A stretch of 59,717 nt of DNA from Bacteroidales bacterium (GCA_017464245.1 JAFUDV010000090.1:1-59717); one strand, 5' to 3'. Shown: positions 15,665 through 25,405, counted from the stretch's first letter. Notes: a model not told the origin generated them from the letters alone. Made by a program: numbers and translations.

Positions 15665-16741
15665 ATGATCTACGTCCACGTCCCTTTCTGCAAGCGTTTC
15701 TGCACCTACTGCGACTTCTATTCGGAGATAGCCCGGGAAGGTTGCTTCCAGCCCTATGCGGATGAGCTCTGTGCGGAAATCCGCCGGAGGGCACGCGAAA
15801 TCGACGATGACCCCAAGACCCTTTATTTCGGTGGCGGCACCCCCTCGGTGCTGCCCCTTTCCGTCTTGTCCCGCATCCTCATCGCCCTGGACGAGGCCGG
15901 ACACGGCGGTCCCTACCGCGAATTCACGATGGAGGTGAATCCGGAGGACATCGTGGAACGGGGCCGCAGCTATGCCGACAGCCTCCTCTCCCTCGGGGTG
16001 AACCGCATCAGCATGGGCATCCAGTCCTTTGACGACGGCCTCCTGAAGTGGATGAACCGCCGTCACGACGCCGCCGGAGCCTGGGAAGCGTACCGTATCG
16101 TCCGGGAGGCGGGGTTCCGCAACGTGAGCATCGACCTGATCTTCGGGATCAGCCACCTCACGGACGAAATCTGGGAAGCCACGGTGGACGAGGCGATTGC
16201 CCTCGGTCCCGAACACATTTCCTGCTACCAGCTCACGGTCGAGGGCGAGAGCGCCCTCGCGGAAATGGTCGGAGACGGCCGGTACACCGAAGCCGGCGAC
16301 GAGCAGTGCCGCCGCCAATATGACAGGCTCTGTCAGAAGCTCTCCGCCGCCGGATACCGCCACTACGAGATCTCGAATTTCGCAAAACCCGGTTTCGAGG
16401 CCGTCCACAACGGCGGTTACTGGGCCCGGCGTCCGTATGTCGGAATCGGCCCAGGAGCGCATTCTTTCAACGGTTCTTCCCGCACCTGGAACAGCAAGGA
16501 CCTCCGCGGCTGGACTTCCGCGTCCGAGACCCTGTCGGCCGAGGACGCCCTCGTGGAGACCCTCATGCTCGCCCTCCGGACCGACAAGGGGATCGACGCC
16601 GGCTTTCTGCACGGAAATTGCAGTAAGGAAGACATCGGAAACCTCGTCAGGAACGGGGCCCTGGTCCGGGTGGGAGACCGCTACCGCATCCCCGAAGACC
16701 ACTTCTTCGTTTCCGACGAAATCATCCGCGAACTCATTTAA
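15665..16741 (+). CDS. hemW: HemW-type radical SAM protein (HemN-like)
   Basis: A 358-residue radical SAM protein. The N-terminus carries the cluster motif C-K-R-F-C-T-Y-C (C9, C13, C16), with YFGGGTPSVLP, FTMEVNPEDI, VNRISMGIQSFDDGLLKWMNRRHD and IDLIFGI. The group includes oxygen-independent coproporphyrinogen III oxidase HemN and the haem chaperone HemW. The short N-terminus with Phe before the first Cys (HVPFCKRFCTYCDFY), the lack of the extra N-terminal arm and the GPGAHSFN segment fit HemW. HemW delivers haem to respiratory proteins; the sdhC cytochrome nearby would be a possible client (inference). Confidence 0.88.
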   Translation: MIYVHVPFCKRFCTYCDFYSEIAREGCFQPYADELCAEIRRRAREIDDDPKTLYFGGGTPSVLPLSVLSRILIALDEAGHGGPYREFTMEVNPEDIVERGRSYADSLLSLGVNRISMGIQSFDDGLLKWMNRRHDAAGAWEAYRIVREAGFRNVSIDLIFGISHLTDEIWEATVDEAIALGPEHISCYQLTVEGESALAEMVGDGRYTEAGDEQCRRQYDRLCQKLSAAGYRHYEISNFAKPGFEAVHNGGYWARRPYVGIGPGAHSFNGSSRTWNSKDLRGWTSASETLSAEDALVETLMLALRTDKGIDAGFLHGNCSKEDIGNLVRNGALVRVGDRYRIPEDHFFVSDEIIRELI

Positions 16742-16753
16742 AACCATTGCACC

Positions 16754-17134
16754 ATGTCCAGCACCAAATCTTTCTTCTCCATCCTCCTGGGCCTCGCGGC
16801 CGGCACCGCCATCGGCATGCTCTATGCGCCCGACAAGGGCTGGAAAACCCGCGCCCGCGTCCGCAGGGCCGCCGAAAACGGGTATGAGGACCTCAAGGAG
16901 GACCTCGACGACCTCGGCACCAAGGTCGATGCGAAAGCCGCCGAAGCCAAGGAAACCATCAAGTCCCTCCGCGACACCCTCAAGGAGAAAGCCGGTGAAA
17001 TCAAGGAAGAGACCCGCGCCAGGCTCACCGAGCAGCTCGAGCGCCTCGAGAACGCCTTGAGGCAGGCCGAACAGGAGGCCGAAGAGGCTACCGGCGGAAA
17101 ACCCGAAGCGGACGAACAGTCCCCCGAGGAATGA
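16754..17134 (+). CDS. YtxH-like small membrane protein
   Basis: 126 residues: a glycine-rich N-terminal helix (SILLGLAAGTAIGMLYAPDKGWKTR) typical of YtxH/gas-vesicle-like small proteins, then a highly charged helical region of Lys, Glu and Ala repeats. Members are linked to general stress in Firmicutes; a function here is not known. It overlaps the next gene by 4 bp and begins a run of small, mostly membrane-protein genes behind hemW. Confidence 0.8.
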   Translation: MSSTKSFFSILLGLAAGTAIGMLYAPDKGWKTRARVRRAAENGYEDLKEDLDDLGTKVDAKAAEAKETIKSLRDTLKEKAGEIKEETRARLTEQLERLENALRQAEQEAEEATGGKPEADEQSPEE

Positions 17135-17493
17135 GCGGATTCACCCAGCCGGCCGAAGAACTCTCCCGGAAAGCGCAGGAATATGTGGACCTTCGCCTGG
17201 ACGAGGTGAAACTCTCCGCGGCGAAGGGCCTTTCCATGTCCCTGTCCAAGCTCGTCGGCATCGTCCTCATCCTGGGGATGGCGACGAACCTCGTGCTGGT
17301 GCTGTCCTTCGGCATCATCCTCCTCGTCGGGGAACTGATCGGCAGCTATGCCTGGTCGGCCCTGGGCGTTGCCGTCCTCCTGGGCGTGGGCCTGTGGATC
17401 CTCATCCGGAAGCGTGACACGCTGTTCCGGGACACGTTCGTGCCCCTGTTTGTCGGACTCTTCTTCAGCAAGGACAACGATGAAAAAGAGTAA
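17131..17493 (+). CDS. phage-holin-3_6/YqjE-like membrane protein
   Basis: 120 residues with an amphipathic N-terminus (ELSRKAQEYVDLRLDEVKLSA) followed by two transmembrane helices (about residues 38-62 and 70-92) and a charged tail. This matches the putative holin superfamily III / YqjE layout, which is common beside YtxH proteins and is not evidence of a phage. It overlaps the preceding and following genes by a few bases, so the cluster is translationally coupled. Confidence 0.75.
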   Translation: MSGFTQPAEELSRKAQEYVDLRLDEVKLSAAKGLSMSLSKLVGIVLILGMATNLVLVLSFGIILLVGELIGSYAWSALGVAVLLGVGLWILIRKRDTLFRDTFVPLFVGLFFSKDNDEKE

Positions 17494-17719
17494 CTATCAG
17501 AATATCAAGACACTGGACGAGCTGAATGAGGCCATCCACCGCAACAAGCAGCGGACCGCCTCGCAGGGGCTCACCGTCCGCGACAGCTTCGAGCAGGTGC
17601 AGGGCTTCTACACCCCGCAGCACATCGCCTGGTCCGCCTTCCAGCGCTTCGCCCTGGAGCACCGACTGTACACCATCGCCATCAACGCCGTCTCCGGCCT
17701 CAGAAAGCTACTGAAATAA
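17480..17719 (+). CDS. small hypothetical protein
   Basis: A 79-residue protein starting MKKSNYQNIKTLDELNEAIH, with a polar first half and a weakly hydrophobic C-terminal part (LEHRLYTIAINAVSGLRKLL). The ATG overlaps the end of the holin-like gene by 14 bp and its TAA overlaps the next ATG, so the position in the operon supports that it is real. The protein family was not recognised; similar short genes accompany YtxH/YqjE pairs in Bacteroidota. Confidence 0.7.
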   Translation: MKKSNYQNIKTLDELNEAIHRNKQRTASQGLTVRDSFEQVQGFYTPQHIAWSAFQRFALEHRLYTIAINAVSGLRKLLK

Positions 17720-18192
17720 TGATGACCTACCTTCGACGCGCCCTCAAGTATTTCATCCAGATCACGGTGATCCTCGCCGCCCTCTTCGCCGTCCTCATGG
17801 GGACGGGCATGGTCTCCAAGGACGTGGCCGTCGCCTTCCAGCATGGATGGACCTCGGTCTGGTGGATCCTGGCGTGCCTCGCCGCGATGTCCCTTGCCTA
17901 CCCTTTCTTCGGCTACCAGAAACGGAAGATCCTGGTGAACGGCGACCCGGCGGAATTCAAGGCCGGTATCGTGGAAGCGCTGAAGATCCGCGGTTACGTC
18001 CTGGAAAGCGACCGGGACGGTGTCCTCTCATTCCACCTGTCCAACCCCGTGAACCGGGCCGCCCGGATGTGGGAGGACAGGGTGACCCTCACCCCGATCC
18101 TGGGCGGGCTGGAGGCCGAGGGCCTCTCCCGTGACCTGGTCCGGGTGGCCCGTGCCATCGAATATCATTTCAGAAACAATGGAAACGACTGA
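17719..18192 (+). CDS. two-helix membrane protein, function unknown
   Basis: 157 residues with two transmembrane helices (about 12-30 and 45-64), then a soluble C-terminal domain of some 90 residues (RKILVNGDPAEFKAGIVEAL to the end). The start overlaps the previous stop and the end overlaps the next start. No family was recognised. Its place in the run of small envelope genes behind hemW suggests an envelope role (inference). Confidence 0.75.
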   Translation: MMTYLRRALKYFIQITVILAALFAVLMGTGMVSKDVAVAFQHGWTSVWWILACLAAMSLAYPFFGYQKRKILVNGDPAEFKAGIVEALKIRGYVLESDRDGVLSFHLSNPVNRAARMWEDRVTLTPILGGLEAEGLSRDLVRVARAIEYHFRNNGND

Positions 18193-18412
18193 TACCCAGA
18201 AATTCAAGACCGTAGCCAAATTTTCCGAACGCATGCCCGCCGAGATCCTCTCCGCCATGCTCAACGACAACGGCATCCCCGCCGGCGTTTTCGGGGCCGA
18301 TTCATCCTATCCGTCCCTCGGCTATGCCCAGGCCATCGAGGTCAAGGTCAATGCCGATGACTACGAAAAGGCCGTCGCCCTCATCCCCGAAGAAAATCGC
18401 CTGCAAGACTGA
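18179..18412 (+). CDS. DUF2007-like small protein
   Basis: 77 residues, METTDTQKFKTVAKFSERMP..., with a ferredoxin-like pattern: a strand (FKTVAKFSE), a helix (ILSAMLNDNGIPAGVFG) and the closing IEVKVNADDYEKAVALI. This pattern is that of DUF2007, often annotated as putative signal-transducing proteins. The start overlaps the end of the previous gene by 14 bp. It is the last gene of the hemW run; a terminator-like hairpin follows. Confidence 0.7.
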   Translation: METTDTQKFKTVAKFSERMPAEILSAMLNDNGIPAGVFGADSSYPSLGYAQAIEVKVNADDYEKAVALIPEENRLQD

Positions 18413-18482
18413 TTTCATCGATTGTCTGGCACGATGTTCGCAATAGAATCTGTCGGACATAAATATTGATACCTATAACAAA

Positions 18483-18525
18483 CCCGCGGCCGGCTGGGAA
18501 GCCCGCTGCGGGATTTTCTTCCTTT
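18483..18525 (+). terminator. probable terminator after the hemW gene cluster
   Basis: An imperfect GC-rich hairpin with outer stem CCCGC (18483-18487) / GCGGG (18508-18512), followed by ATTTTCTTCCTTTT. It sits between the DUF2007-like gene and the pyrG promoter. Confidence 0.6.
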
Positions 18526-18553
18526 TCCTGCATGGATTTTTAAAAATTCTTCA

Positions 18554-18561
18554 TAAATTTG
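18554..18561 (+). promoter_or_regulatory. pyrG promoter -7 box
   Basis: TAAATTTG fits TAnnTTTG and lies 24 nt before the pyrG ATG, inside an AT-rich stretch after the terminator-like hairpin. Confidence 0.6.
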
Positions 18562-18585
18562 TGTCCCGATAAATCCTAAAAAGAG

Positions 18586-20169
18586 ATGTCGGACACCCAT
18601 TTCATCTTCGTTACCGGAGGCGTGGTCTCCTCCCTCGGAAAGGGAATCATTTCCTCCAGCATCGGCAAGTTGCTCCAGTCCTGCGGCTACCGCGTCACCA
18701 TCCAGAAATTCGACCCGTACATCAACATCGACCCGGGGACACTGAATCCGTACGAGCACGGAGAGTGCTATGTCACGGAAGACGGCATGGAGACGGACCT
18801 GGACCTGGGCCATTACGAGCGTTTTACCGGAATCCGGACCACGCGCCGGAACTCCGTCACGACCGGAAAGATCTACCAGGCGGTCATCGAGAAGGAGCGC
18901 CGGGGCGACTATCTCGGGAAAACGATCCAGGTGGTCCCGCACATCACCGACGAAATCAAGCGGCGGATCACGGCCCATGCCGGGGACGGACAGTTCGATT
19001 TCATCATCACGGAGATCGGCGGAACCATCGGCGACATCGAGAGCGCCCCTTTCATGGAAGCCATCCGCCAGCTCCGCTGGGAACTTTCCGGCAGGACGCT
19101 CTGCATCCACCTGACCTATGTCCCCTACCTCCGGGCGGCCGGGGAACTCAAGACCAAGCCCACGCAGCACTCCGTCAAGGAGATGCAGGGGATGGGCCTC
19201 CAGCCGGACATCCTGGTCCTGCGGACGGAGAAGCACCTGGAGCGGCCCCTGTTGGACAAGGTCGCCTCCTTCTGCAACGTGGACAAGGACTGCGTCATCC
19301 AAAGCGAAGACCTTCCGAGCATCTACGAAGTCCCGTTGAACATGCACCGGCAGGGGCTGGACCGGGCCATCCTCGCGAAACTGGGCATGGGCGGAGTGCC
19401 GGAGCACCGGCCTTCCCTGTCCGAATGGGAACGCTTCGTCGGGAAAGAACGGGCGCTCACGGAATCCGTCACGGTCGGGCTGGTCGGGAAATATGACCTG
19501 CAGGATGCCTACAAGAGCATCCGGGAGAGCCTGCACATCGCCGGGGTCCATGCCGGACGGAAAGTGGACCTCCGGTTCGTGAACAGCGAGTACCTGGAAC
19601 CTGCGGCCCTCGAAGGCCTGGACGGGCTGGTCATCTGCCCGGGATTCGGCCAGCGCGGCATCCAGGGGAAGATCGACGCCGTCCGGTATGCCCGGGAGCA
19701 CGACATCCCCACTTTCGGTATCTGCCTGGGCATGCAGATGATGGTCGTGGAGTTCGCCCGGGACGTCCTGGGCTGGGCCGATGCGGACAGCGCGGAGATG
19801 AATCCGGACACCTCCTACAATGTCATCGACCTGATGGAAGGGCAGAAACAGGTCACCCGGATGGGCGGGACGATGCGGCTGGGCGCCTATGGCTGCGACC
19901 TCTCCGAAGGCAGCCGGGTCCGGGGCATCTACGGCCGGCCCCATATCGAAGAACGCCACCGCCACCGCTACGAATTCAACCCAGCCTTCCGGGAGGCTTT
20001 CGAAACCGCCGGCATGCGCTGCGTCGGGACGAACCCGGAAAGCGGGCTGGTGGAGATCGTGGAGATTCCCTCCCTACGCTGGTTCATCGGCACGCAGTTC
20101 CACCCGGAGTATTCCACGACCGTCCTGTCCCCGCATCCGCTGTTCCTGGATTTCATCAAAAGCCTGTGA
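18586..20169 (+). CDS. pyrG: CTP synthase
   Basis: Makes CTP from UTP, ATP and glutamine. It has 527 residues. The synthase half starts with the P-loop-like FVTGGVVSSLGKGI, then FDPYINIDPGTLNPYEHGE and ITEIGGTIGDIES. The glutaminase half (from about residue 285) has the oxyanion loop CPGFGQRG, the nucleophile in FGICLGMQ, and His/Glu in TQFHPEY. It is slightly shorter than E. coli PyrG (545), mainly in the C-terminal half. purF follows 1 bp after its stop, so two nucleotide-synthesis genes that both use glutamine are cotranscribed. Confidence 0.97.
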   Translation: MSDTHFIFVTGGVVSSLGKGIISSSIGKLLQSCGYRVTIQKFDPYINIDPGTLNPYEHGECYVTEDGMETDLDLGHYERFTGIRTTRRNSVTTGKIYQAVIEKERRGDYLGKTIQVVPHITDEIKRRITAHAGDGQFDFIITEIGGTIGDIESAPFMEAIRQLRWELSGRTLCIHLTYVPYLRAAGELKTKPTQHSVKEMQGMGLQPDILVLRTEKHLERPLLDKVASFCNVDKDCVIQSEDLPSIYEVPLNMHRQGLDRAILAKLGMGGVPEHRPSLSEWERFVGKERALTESVTVGLVGKYDLQDAYKSIRESLHIAGVHAGRKVDLRFVNSEYLEPAALEGLDGLVICPGFGQRGIQGKIDAVRYAREHDIPTFGICLGMQMMVVEFARDVLGWADADSAEMNPDTSYNVIDLMEGQKQVTRMGGTMRLGAYGCDLSEGSRVRGIYGRPHIEERHRHRYEFNPAFREAFETAGMRCVGTNPESGLVEIVEIPSLRWFIGTQFHPEYSTTVLSPHPLFLDFIKSL

Positions 20170-20170
20170 C

Positions 20171-21550
20171 ATGCCGGAGAGGACCCTTCACGAAGAATGC
20201 GGCGTTTTCGGAGCCATCGGGGTGGACAACGCCTACGACGTGGTCATGACCGGCCTCGCCGCCTTGCAGCACCGGGGGCAGGAGGGCTGCGGCATCGCCT
20301 ATGCCGATGCGCAAGGGGAGCTCTGCGTGGACAAAGGACCGGGACTGGTGTTCCGGGTCTTTGCCCAGGTGACGCCGGGAAGCCACCCGGGCCGATGCGC
20401 CATCGGCCATGTCCGGTACGGGACTTCCGGTGGACGGGAAGCGGACAACATCCAGCCTTTCGCCTTCCGCCAGGGCGGGGAGGACTACGCCATCGCCCAT
20501 AACGGGAACATCGTCAATGCCAGCGAGTTGAAGTCGGCCATGGGCCGTCGGGGCGTCCTGTTCCGTTCCTCCTCCGACAGCGAGATCCTGGGGCATCTGG
20601 TCAAGATGTCCCCGCACGGGAAAGCCGCGATTTCGGCCGAGGCCCTCTCCCTCGCCCTCAATCAGATAGAAGGCGCTTTCTCCTACCTGGTCCTGACACC
20701 GGATCGCCTCTACGCCGCCCGCGACAAGCACGGATTCCGGCCCCTTTCCATCGGCCGGATCGGGGACGGATACGCGTTCAGCAGCGAAACCTGCGCCCTG
20801 GACGCCGTCGGCGCGCAGTATCTCCGCGACGTGGAGCCCGGGGAACTGGTCACGGCCGATGCGTCCGGCCTCCGGGCCCGGCGCTGGTCGAAATACCGCC
20901 GGAACGCCCTCTGCGCCATGGAATACATCTACTTCGCCCGTCCCGACAGCGACATCGAAGGAGTCAACGTCCATTCCTTCCGGAAGGAATCCGGCCGGAT
21001 TCTCTACGAGGAGAATCCCGTGGAGGCCGACATGGTCTTCGGCGTGCCGGACTCCGGCCTGAGCCCCGCCATCGGCTATTCCGAGCGGAGCGGCATCCCC
21101 CTGGAAACGGGTGTCATCAAGAATTTCTACGTGGGCCGCACCTTCATCCAGCCCACCCAGCAGATGCGGGAAACCGGCGTGCGGCTGAAACTGACACCGG
21201 TAAGAAGCGTCGTAAAAGGGAAAGACGTCGTGGTGATCGATGATTCCATCGTCCGGGGAACCACTTCCCGGCAGCTCGTGAAAATGCTCCGGGACGCCGG
21301 CGCGCGGCAGGTCCACCTGCGCATCTCCTCTCCTCCCCTGAAGCATCCCTGCTTCTACGGCATCGACATTTCTTCGGAGCAGGAACTCATTTCCGCCCGG
21401 CTGGACGTAGAGGAAGTCCGCCGTTTCATCGGCGCGGATTCCCTGGCCTTCCTCTCGGAAGAGGGACTGCTCCGCGCCGGCCACCGCGCCGACCTGTGCA
21501 TGGCCTGCTTCGACGGGAACTACCCGACGGCACTGTATTCGTTCCGGTAA
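20171..21550 (+). CDS. purF: amidophosphoribosyltransferase
   Basis: The first committed enzyme of purine synthesis, converting PRPP and glutamine to phosphoribosylamine. It has 459 residues. A nine-residue propeptide precedes the N-terminal nucleophile Cys10 in HEECGVFGAIG, and the Ntn domain has QHRGQEGCGIAY and HNGNIVNA. The PRPP site is VVVIDDSIVRGTTS. Four Cys at the positions known in the B. subtilis enzyme (LCAMEYIYFARPDS, HPCFYGIDIS, CMACFDGNYPT) indicate a structural [4Fe-4S] cluster and an oxygen-sensitive enzyme. It converges on atpG with a single base between the two stops. Confidence 0.96.
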   Translation: MPERTLHEECGVFGAIGVDNAYDVVMTGLAALQHRGQEGCGIAYADAQGELCVDKGPGLVFRVFAQVTPGSHPGRCAIGHVRYGTSGGREADNIQPFAFRQGGEDYAIAHNGNIVNASELKSAMGRRGVLFRSSSDSEILGHLVKMSPHGKAAISAEALSLALNQIEGAFSYLVLTPDRLYAARDKHGFRPLSIGRIGDGYAFSSETCALDAVGAQYLRDVEPGELVTADASGLRARRWSKYRRNALCAMEYIYFARPDSDIEGVNVHSFRKESGRILYEENPVEADMVFGVPDSGLSPAIGYSERSGIPLETGVIKNFYVGRTFIQPTQQMRETGVRLKLTPVRSVVKGKDVVVIDDSIVRGTTSRQLVKMLRDAGARQVHLRISSPPLKHPCFYGIDISSEQELISARLDVEEVRRFIGADSLAFLSEEGLLRAGHRADLCMACFDGNYPTALYSFR

Positions 21551-21551
21551 G

Positions 21552-22481
21552 CTACTGCTCCTGGCTGCCGCCGGCGAGGTCGAGGATCTCGGCCGTAATC
21601 TTGGACTGGCGGGACTTGTTGTACTGGAGGGTGAGTTCCTGGAGGAGGTCTTCGCCGTTGTCGGTGGCCGTCTGCATGGCGACGGTGCGGGCGGCATGCT
21701 CGGAGGCGTTGCTGTCCAGAAGGGCCGTGTAGAACTTGAGTTTCAAGGATTTGGGAAGAAGCTCGTCCAGCAGTTCAGAGGCGGAGGGCTCCAGGATGTA
21801 ATCGGCTTCAGATTCCTTCGCTCCGCCTGCGGCTCCGCCCGGAATGACAGGGACCATCGGCAGGAAAGTTTCCCGGACGGGGACCTGCTTGGCGGAGGAG
21901 ACGAAGTGGTTATAGACCAGGTCCACCCGGTCGAGGCGGCCTTCCCGGAAGTCCTCCATCAGCTTTTCCGCCAGGGCGGCGGCTTCGGCATAAGAAGGCT
22001 TGTCGGCCAGATGCTGGTAATTCTCCGGGGAAGGGTGGCCTGTTTTCTTCATGGCCTCGGCCATCTTGCGCCCCACGCTGTACACCGTCACCTGGGCGTC
22101 GCCACAGGACTGGACGGTTTCCAAGGCCAGGCGGACGGCATTGGCATTGAAGGCGCCGCAAAGGGAGGAATTGGACGCGAAAGCGACGATGGCCACCCTC
22201 TTTGAGGCTTCGGGCTCAGGTTCCGGGGTGGGGATTTCCGGAGCATATGCCCGTATTGGGTCGCGAAGCGACGCGGAGGAAATCCCCACCCCGGAACCGC
22301 CAGCCTGCATCGTCAGATGTGCCAGCATCTCCTGCAACTTGCGCTCATAGGGGCGCATGCCCTCGATGGCCTGCTGCGCCTTGCGGAGCTTGGAAGAGGC
22401 CACGAGCTTCATCGCGGAAGTGATCTTCAGCGTACTTTTGACGGAACCGATCCGGCCCTTGATTTCCTTCAGTGACGGCAT
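21552..22481 (-). CDS. atpG: ATP synthase gamma subunit with two in-frame repeat insertions
   Basis: The central rotor shaft of F1. It starts MPSLKEIKGRIGSVKSTLKITSAMKLVASSKLRKAQ and ends with SNASEHAARTVAMQTATDNG and LQYNKSRQSKITAEILDLAGG, both diagnostic. It has 309 residues, about 15-20 more than Bacteroides AtpG as I recall it. The excess lies in two loops coded by palindromic DNA: about residues 62-88 (DNA 22219-22298) and about residues 211-224 (DNA 21810-21850). The second carries VIPGGAAGGAKES, in the same frame as the repeat in atpB. It is the last gene of the atp operon, 11 bp after atpA. Confidence 0.96.
   Translation of the reverse strand: MPSLKEIKGRIGSVKSTLKITSAMKLVASSKLRKAQQAIEGMRPYERKLQEMLAHLTMQAGGSGVGISSASLRDPIRAYAPEIPTPEPEPEASKRVAIVAFASNSSLCGAFNANAVRLALETVQSCGDAQVTVYSVGRKMAEAMKKTGHPSPENYQHLADKPSYAEAAALAEKLMEDFREGRLDRVDLVYNHFVSSAKQVPVRETFLPMVPVIPGGAAGGAKESEADYILEPSASELLDELLPKSLKLKFYTALLDSNASEHAARTVAMQTATDNGEDLLQELTLQYNKSRQSKITAEILDLAGGSQEQ
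21810..21850. repeat. palindromic repeat element inside atpG (second loop)
   Basis: 41 bp starting AGATTCCTTCGCT and ending GGAATGACAG on the plus strand. The ends match the left half of the element in atpB (26378-26407), with an 11-bp longer centre made of CTCCG/GCGGAG repeats. Read in the atpG frame it codes VIPGGAAGGAKES, parallel to VIPSEAKES in AtpB. It sits in a variable loop of gamma. Confidence 0.75.
22219..22298. repeat. long inverted repeat inside atpG (first loop)
   Basis: A perfect 21-bp inverted repeat: 22219-22239 (GGTTCCGGGGTGGGGATTTC plus C) and 22278-22298. Between the arms are 38 bp that include a smaller hairpin, GTCGC-GAA-GCGAC. The unit is translated in frame as GSGVGISSASLRDPIRAYAP followed by EIPTPEPE, located between the N-terminal helix and the conserved KRVAIVAFASNSSLCG. 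It is not related in sequence to the other two repeats. Confidence 0.8.
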
Positions 22482-22492
22482 GGCGGTAAGGA

Positions 22493-24070
<1,578 letters not shown>

Positions 24071-24073
24071 AAG

Positions 24074-24631
24074 CTAAATGATTCGTCTGTTTCTTTCAAT
24101 GAATTGGGACCGGATGAGCTCCAGCTGGTGCGACACGCTCGCGTCCAGCAGGTAGTCGTCCACGTCGAAGACGAAGCCCCCGACAAGGGACGGGTCGATG
24201 TCCACGTCGATGACCACCTCGTCGCCGGTCTGCGCCCGGACCAGGGCCCGGAGCCGCTCCAGGAGGGTTTCCGAGGGCTCGCTGACCACGGTCAGATGGG
24301 CCTTCCGGATGCCGATGCTGCGGCGGTACTGGTCCACGAAATCGTGCAGGATCTCCCGCACGAGTCCCATGCGGCCCTTGTCCAGGAGCAGCCGCAGGAA
24401 CCGCTCCAGCGGGGCGGCGAGCGGCGCTCCGGCAGCCGTTTCGAGAAGGCGGATCTTCTCCTCCCCCGGCACCACGTCCTGCGCGCGCATCATCCGGTCC
24501 AGGTCCCCGACCTCCGACAGCGCCAGGAAGAGCTTCTCCGCCTGGGCGCACACGAGGTCACCCTGCCCGGTCTCCCGGACATAGAGGACGAGGGCGCGGG
24601 CATACCGCGTTACGACGATACCGGTGTTCAT
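24074..24631 (-). CDS. atpH: ATP synthase delta subunit
   Basis: The 185-residue peripheral-stalk protein that links F1 to subunit b. The N-terminal helical domain begins VVTRYARALVLYVRETGQ, and the C-terminal part has RKAHLTVVSEPSETLLERLR and the conserved PSLVGGFVFDVDDYLLDASVSHQL. It overlaps atpF by 4 bp (24628-24631), giving coupled translation. Confidence 0.93.
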   Translation of the reverse strand: MNTGIVVTRYARALVLYVRETGQGDLVCAQAEKLFLALSEVGDLDRMMRAQDVVPGEEKIRLLETAAGAPLAAPLERFLRLLLDKGRMGLVREILHDFVDQYRRSIGIRKAHLTVVSEPSETLLERLRALVRAQTGDEVVIDVDIDPSLVGGFVFDVDDYLLDASVSHQLELIRSQFIERNRRII

Positions 24632-25134
24632 GACTGCATCCGGGTCCGGCCGGCCTCATCGACCAGCCGCTGTACGAGTTCTTCCTGTTTGGCGGGGTCG
24701 TCCAGTTCCTTGCGAAGGATCTTCTCCGCGACATCGACCCCCAGCAGGGCCACTTCCTTGCGGATGTCCCGCAGGGCGGACTCCTTTTCGGCCGCGATCT
24801 GCGTCCGGGCGTCGGCGAGGATCTTGTCCGCCTCCTCCCGGGCCTGCTGCTTCGCGTCGGCGACCAGGCGGTTTTTCGCCTCCGCCGCCTCCTTCAGGAT
24901 GGCGGCCTGCTCCCGCCGGGCCTCCTCGAGCATCTGGGCCTGCCGGGTCTCCAGGGTGCTCAGGCGGACCTCGATCTCGCGGGCATCGGCAATGGAACGG
25001 TCGATCCGCTCCTGCCGCTTATGCACCATATCCGTAATGACGGGAAATCCGAACTTCGCCAGCAGGAAGAAGACGATGCCGAAAATCAGCGTCATCCAGA
25101 ACAGGAGCCCGAAATCAGGAGTAATGAGCGACAT
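24628..25134 (-). CDS. atpF: ATP synthase subunit b
   Basis: The 168-residue peripheral stalk subunit: an N-terminal transmembrane helix (LLFWMTLIFGIVFFLLAKFG), then a long charged coiled coil (RQERIDRSIADAREIEVRLS onward) with the KILRKELDD segment near the C-terminus. Length and position between atpE and atpH are typical. Confidence 0.94.
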   Translation of the reverse strand: MSLITPDFGLLFWMTLIFGIVFFLLAKFGFPVITDMVHKRQERIDRSIADAREIEVRLSTLETRQAQMLEEARREQAAILKEAAEAKNRLVADAKQQAREEADKILADARTQIAAEKESALRDIRKEVALLGVDVAEKILRKELDDPAKQEELVQRLVDEAGRTRMQS

Positions 25135-25135
25135 G

Positions 25136-25387
25136 CTACTTACCGATCAGGCAGACGAGGATGGCGAACAGGCAGGCGCCTTCCACGAGCGCGCCGATGA
25201 TGATGGCGGTCAGGCGGTAGTGGTCCGCCTTCTCGGGCTGGCGGGCACCGGCCTCGAGGGAGGCCTTGCCGATATTGCCGATACCGATGCCGGCGGCAAG
25301 GGCTGCGATACCGGCGCCCAGGGCGGCACCGGCCTTTCCGAGGGCTGCACCGGCGGCAGCCTGAAGGATCATAGTGGAGAGTAACAT
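25136..25387 (-). CDS. atpE: ATP synthase subunit c
   Basis: The 83-residue proteolipid of the rotor ring: two transmembrane helices flank the polar loop EAGARQPE. The ion-binding Glu lies in GALVEGACLFAI. The residue after it is Gly, not the Ser used by Na+-dependent rings of the Ilyobacter type, and the position of the Na+ ligand Gln is Asn (GIGIGNIGKA). This favours protons as coupling ion, but the point is an inference from motifs only. Confidence 0.95.
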   Translation of the reverse strand: MLLSTMILQAAAGAALGKAGAALGAGIAALAAGIGIGNIGKASLEAGARQPEKADHYRLTAIIIGALVEGACLFAILVCLIGK

Positions 25388-25405
25388 AGTCGTATGATTT
25401 AAAGT

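Noticed and set aside
17131-17493. Holin-like protein as a sign of prophage
   Set aside because: The YqjE/holin-III-like family is common in chromosomal operons with YtxH proteins; no other phage gene is present.
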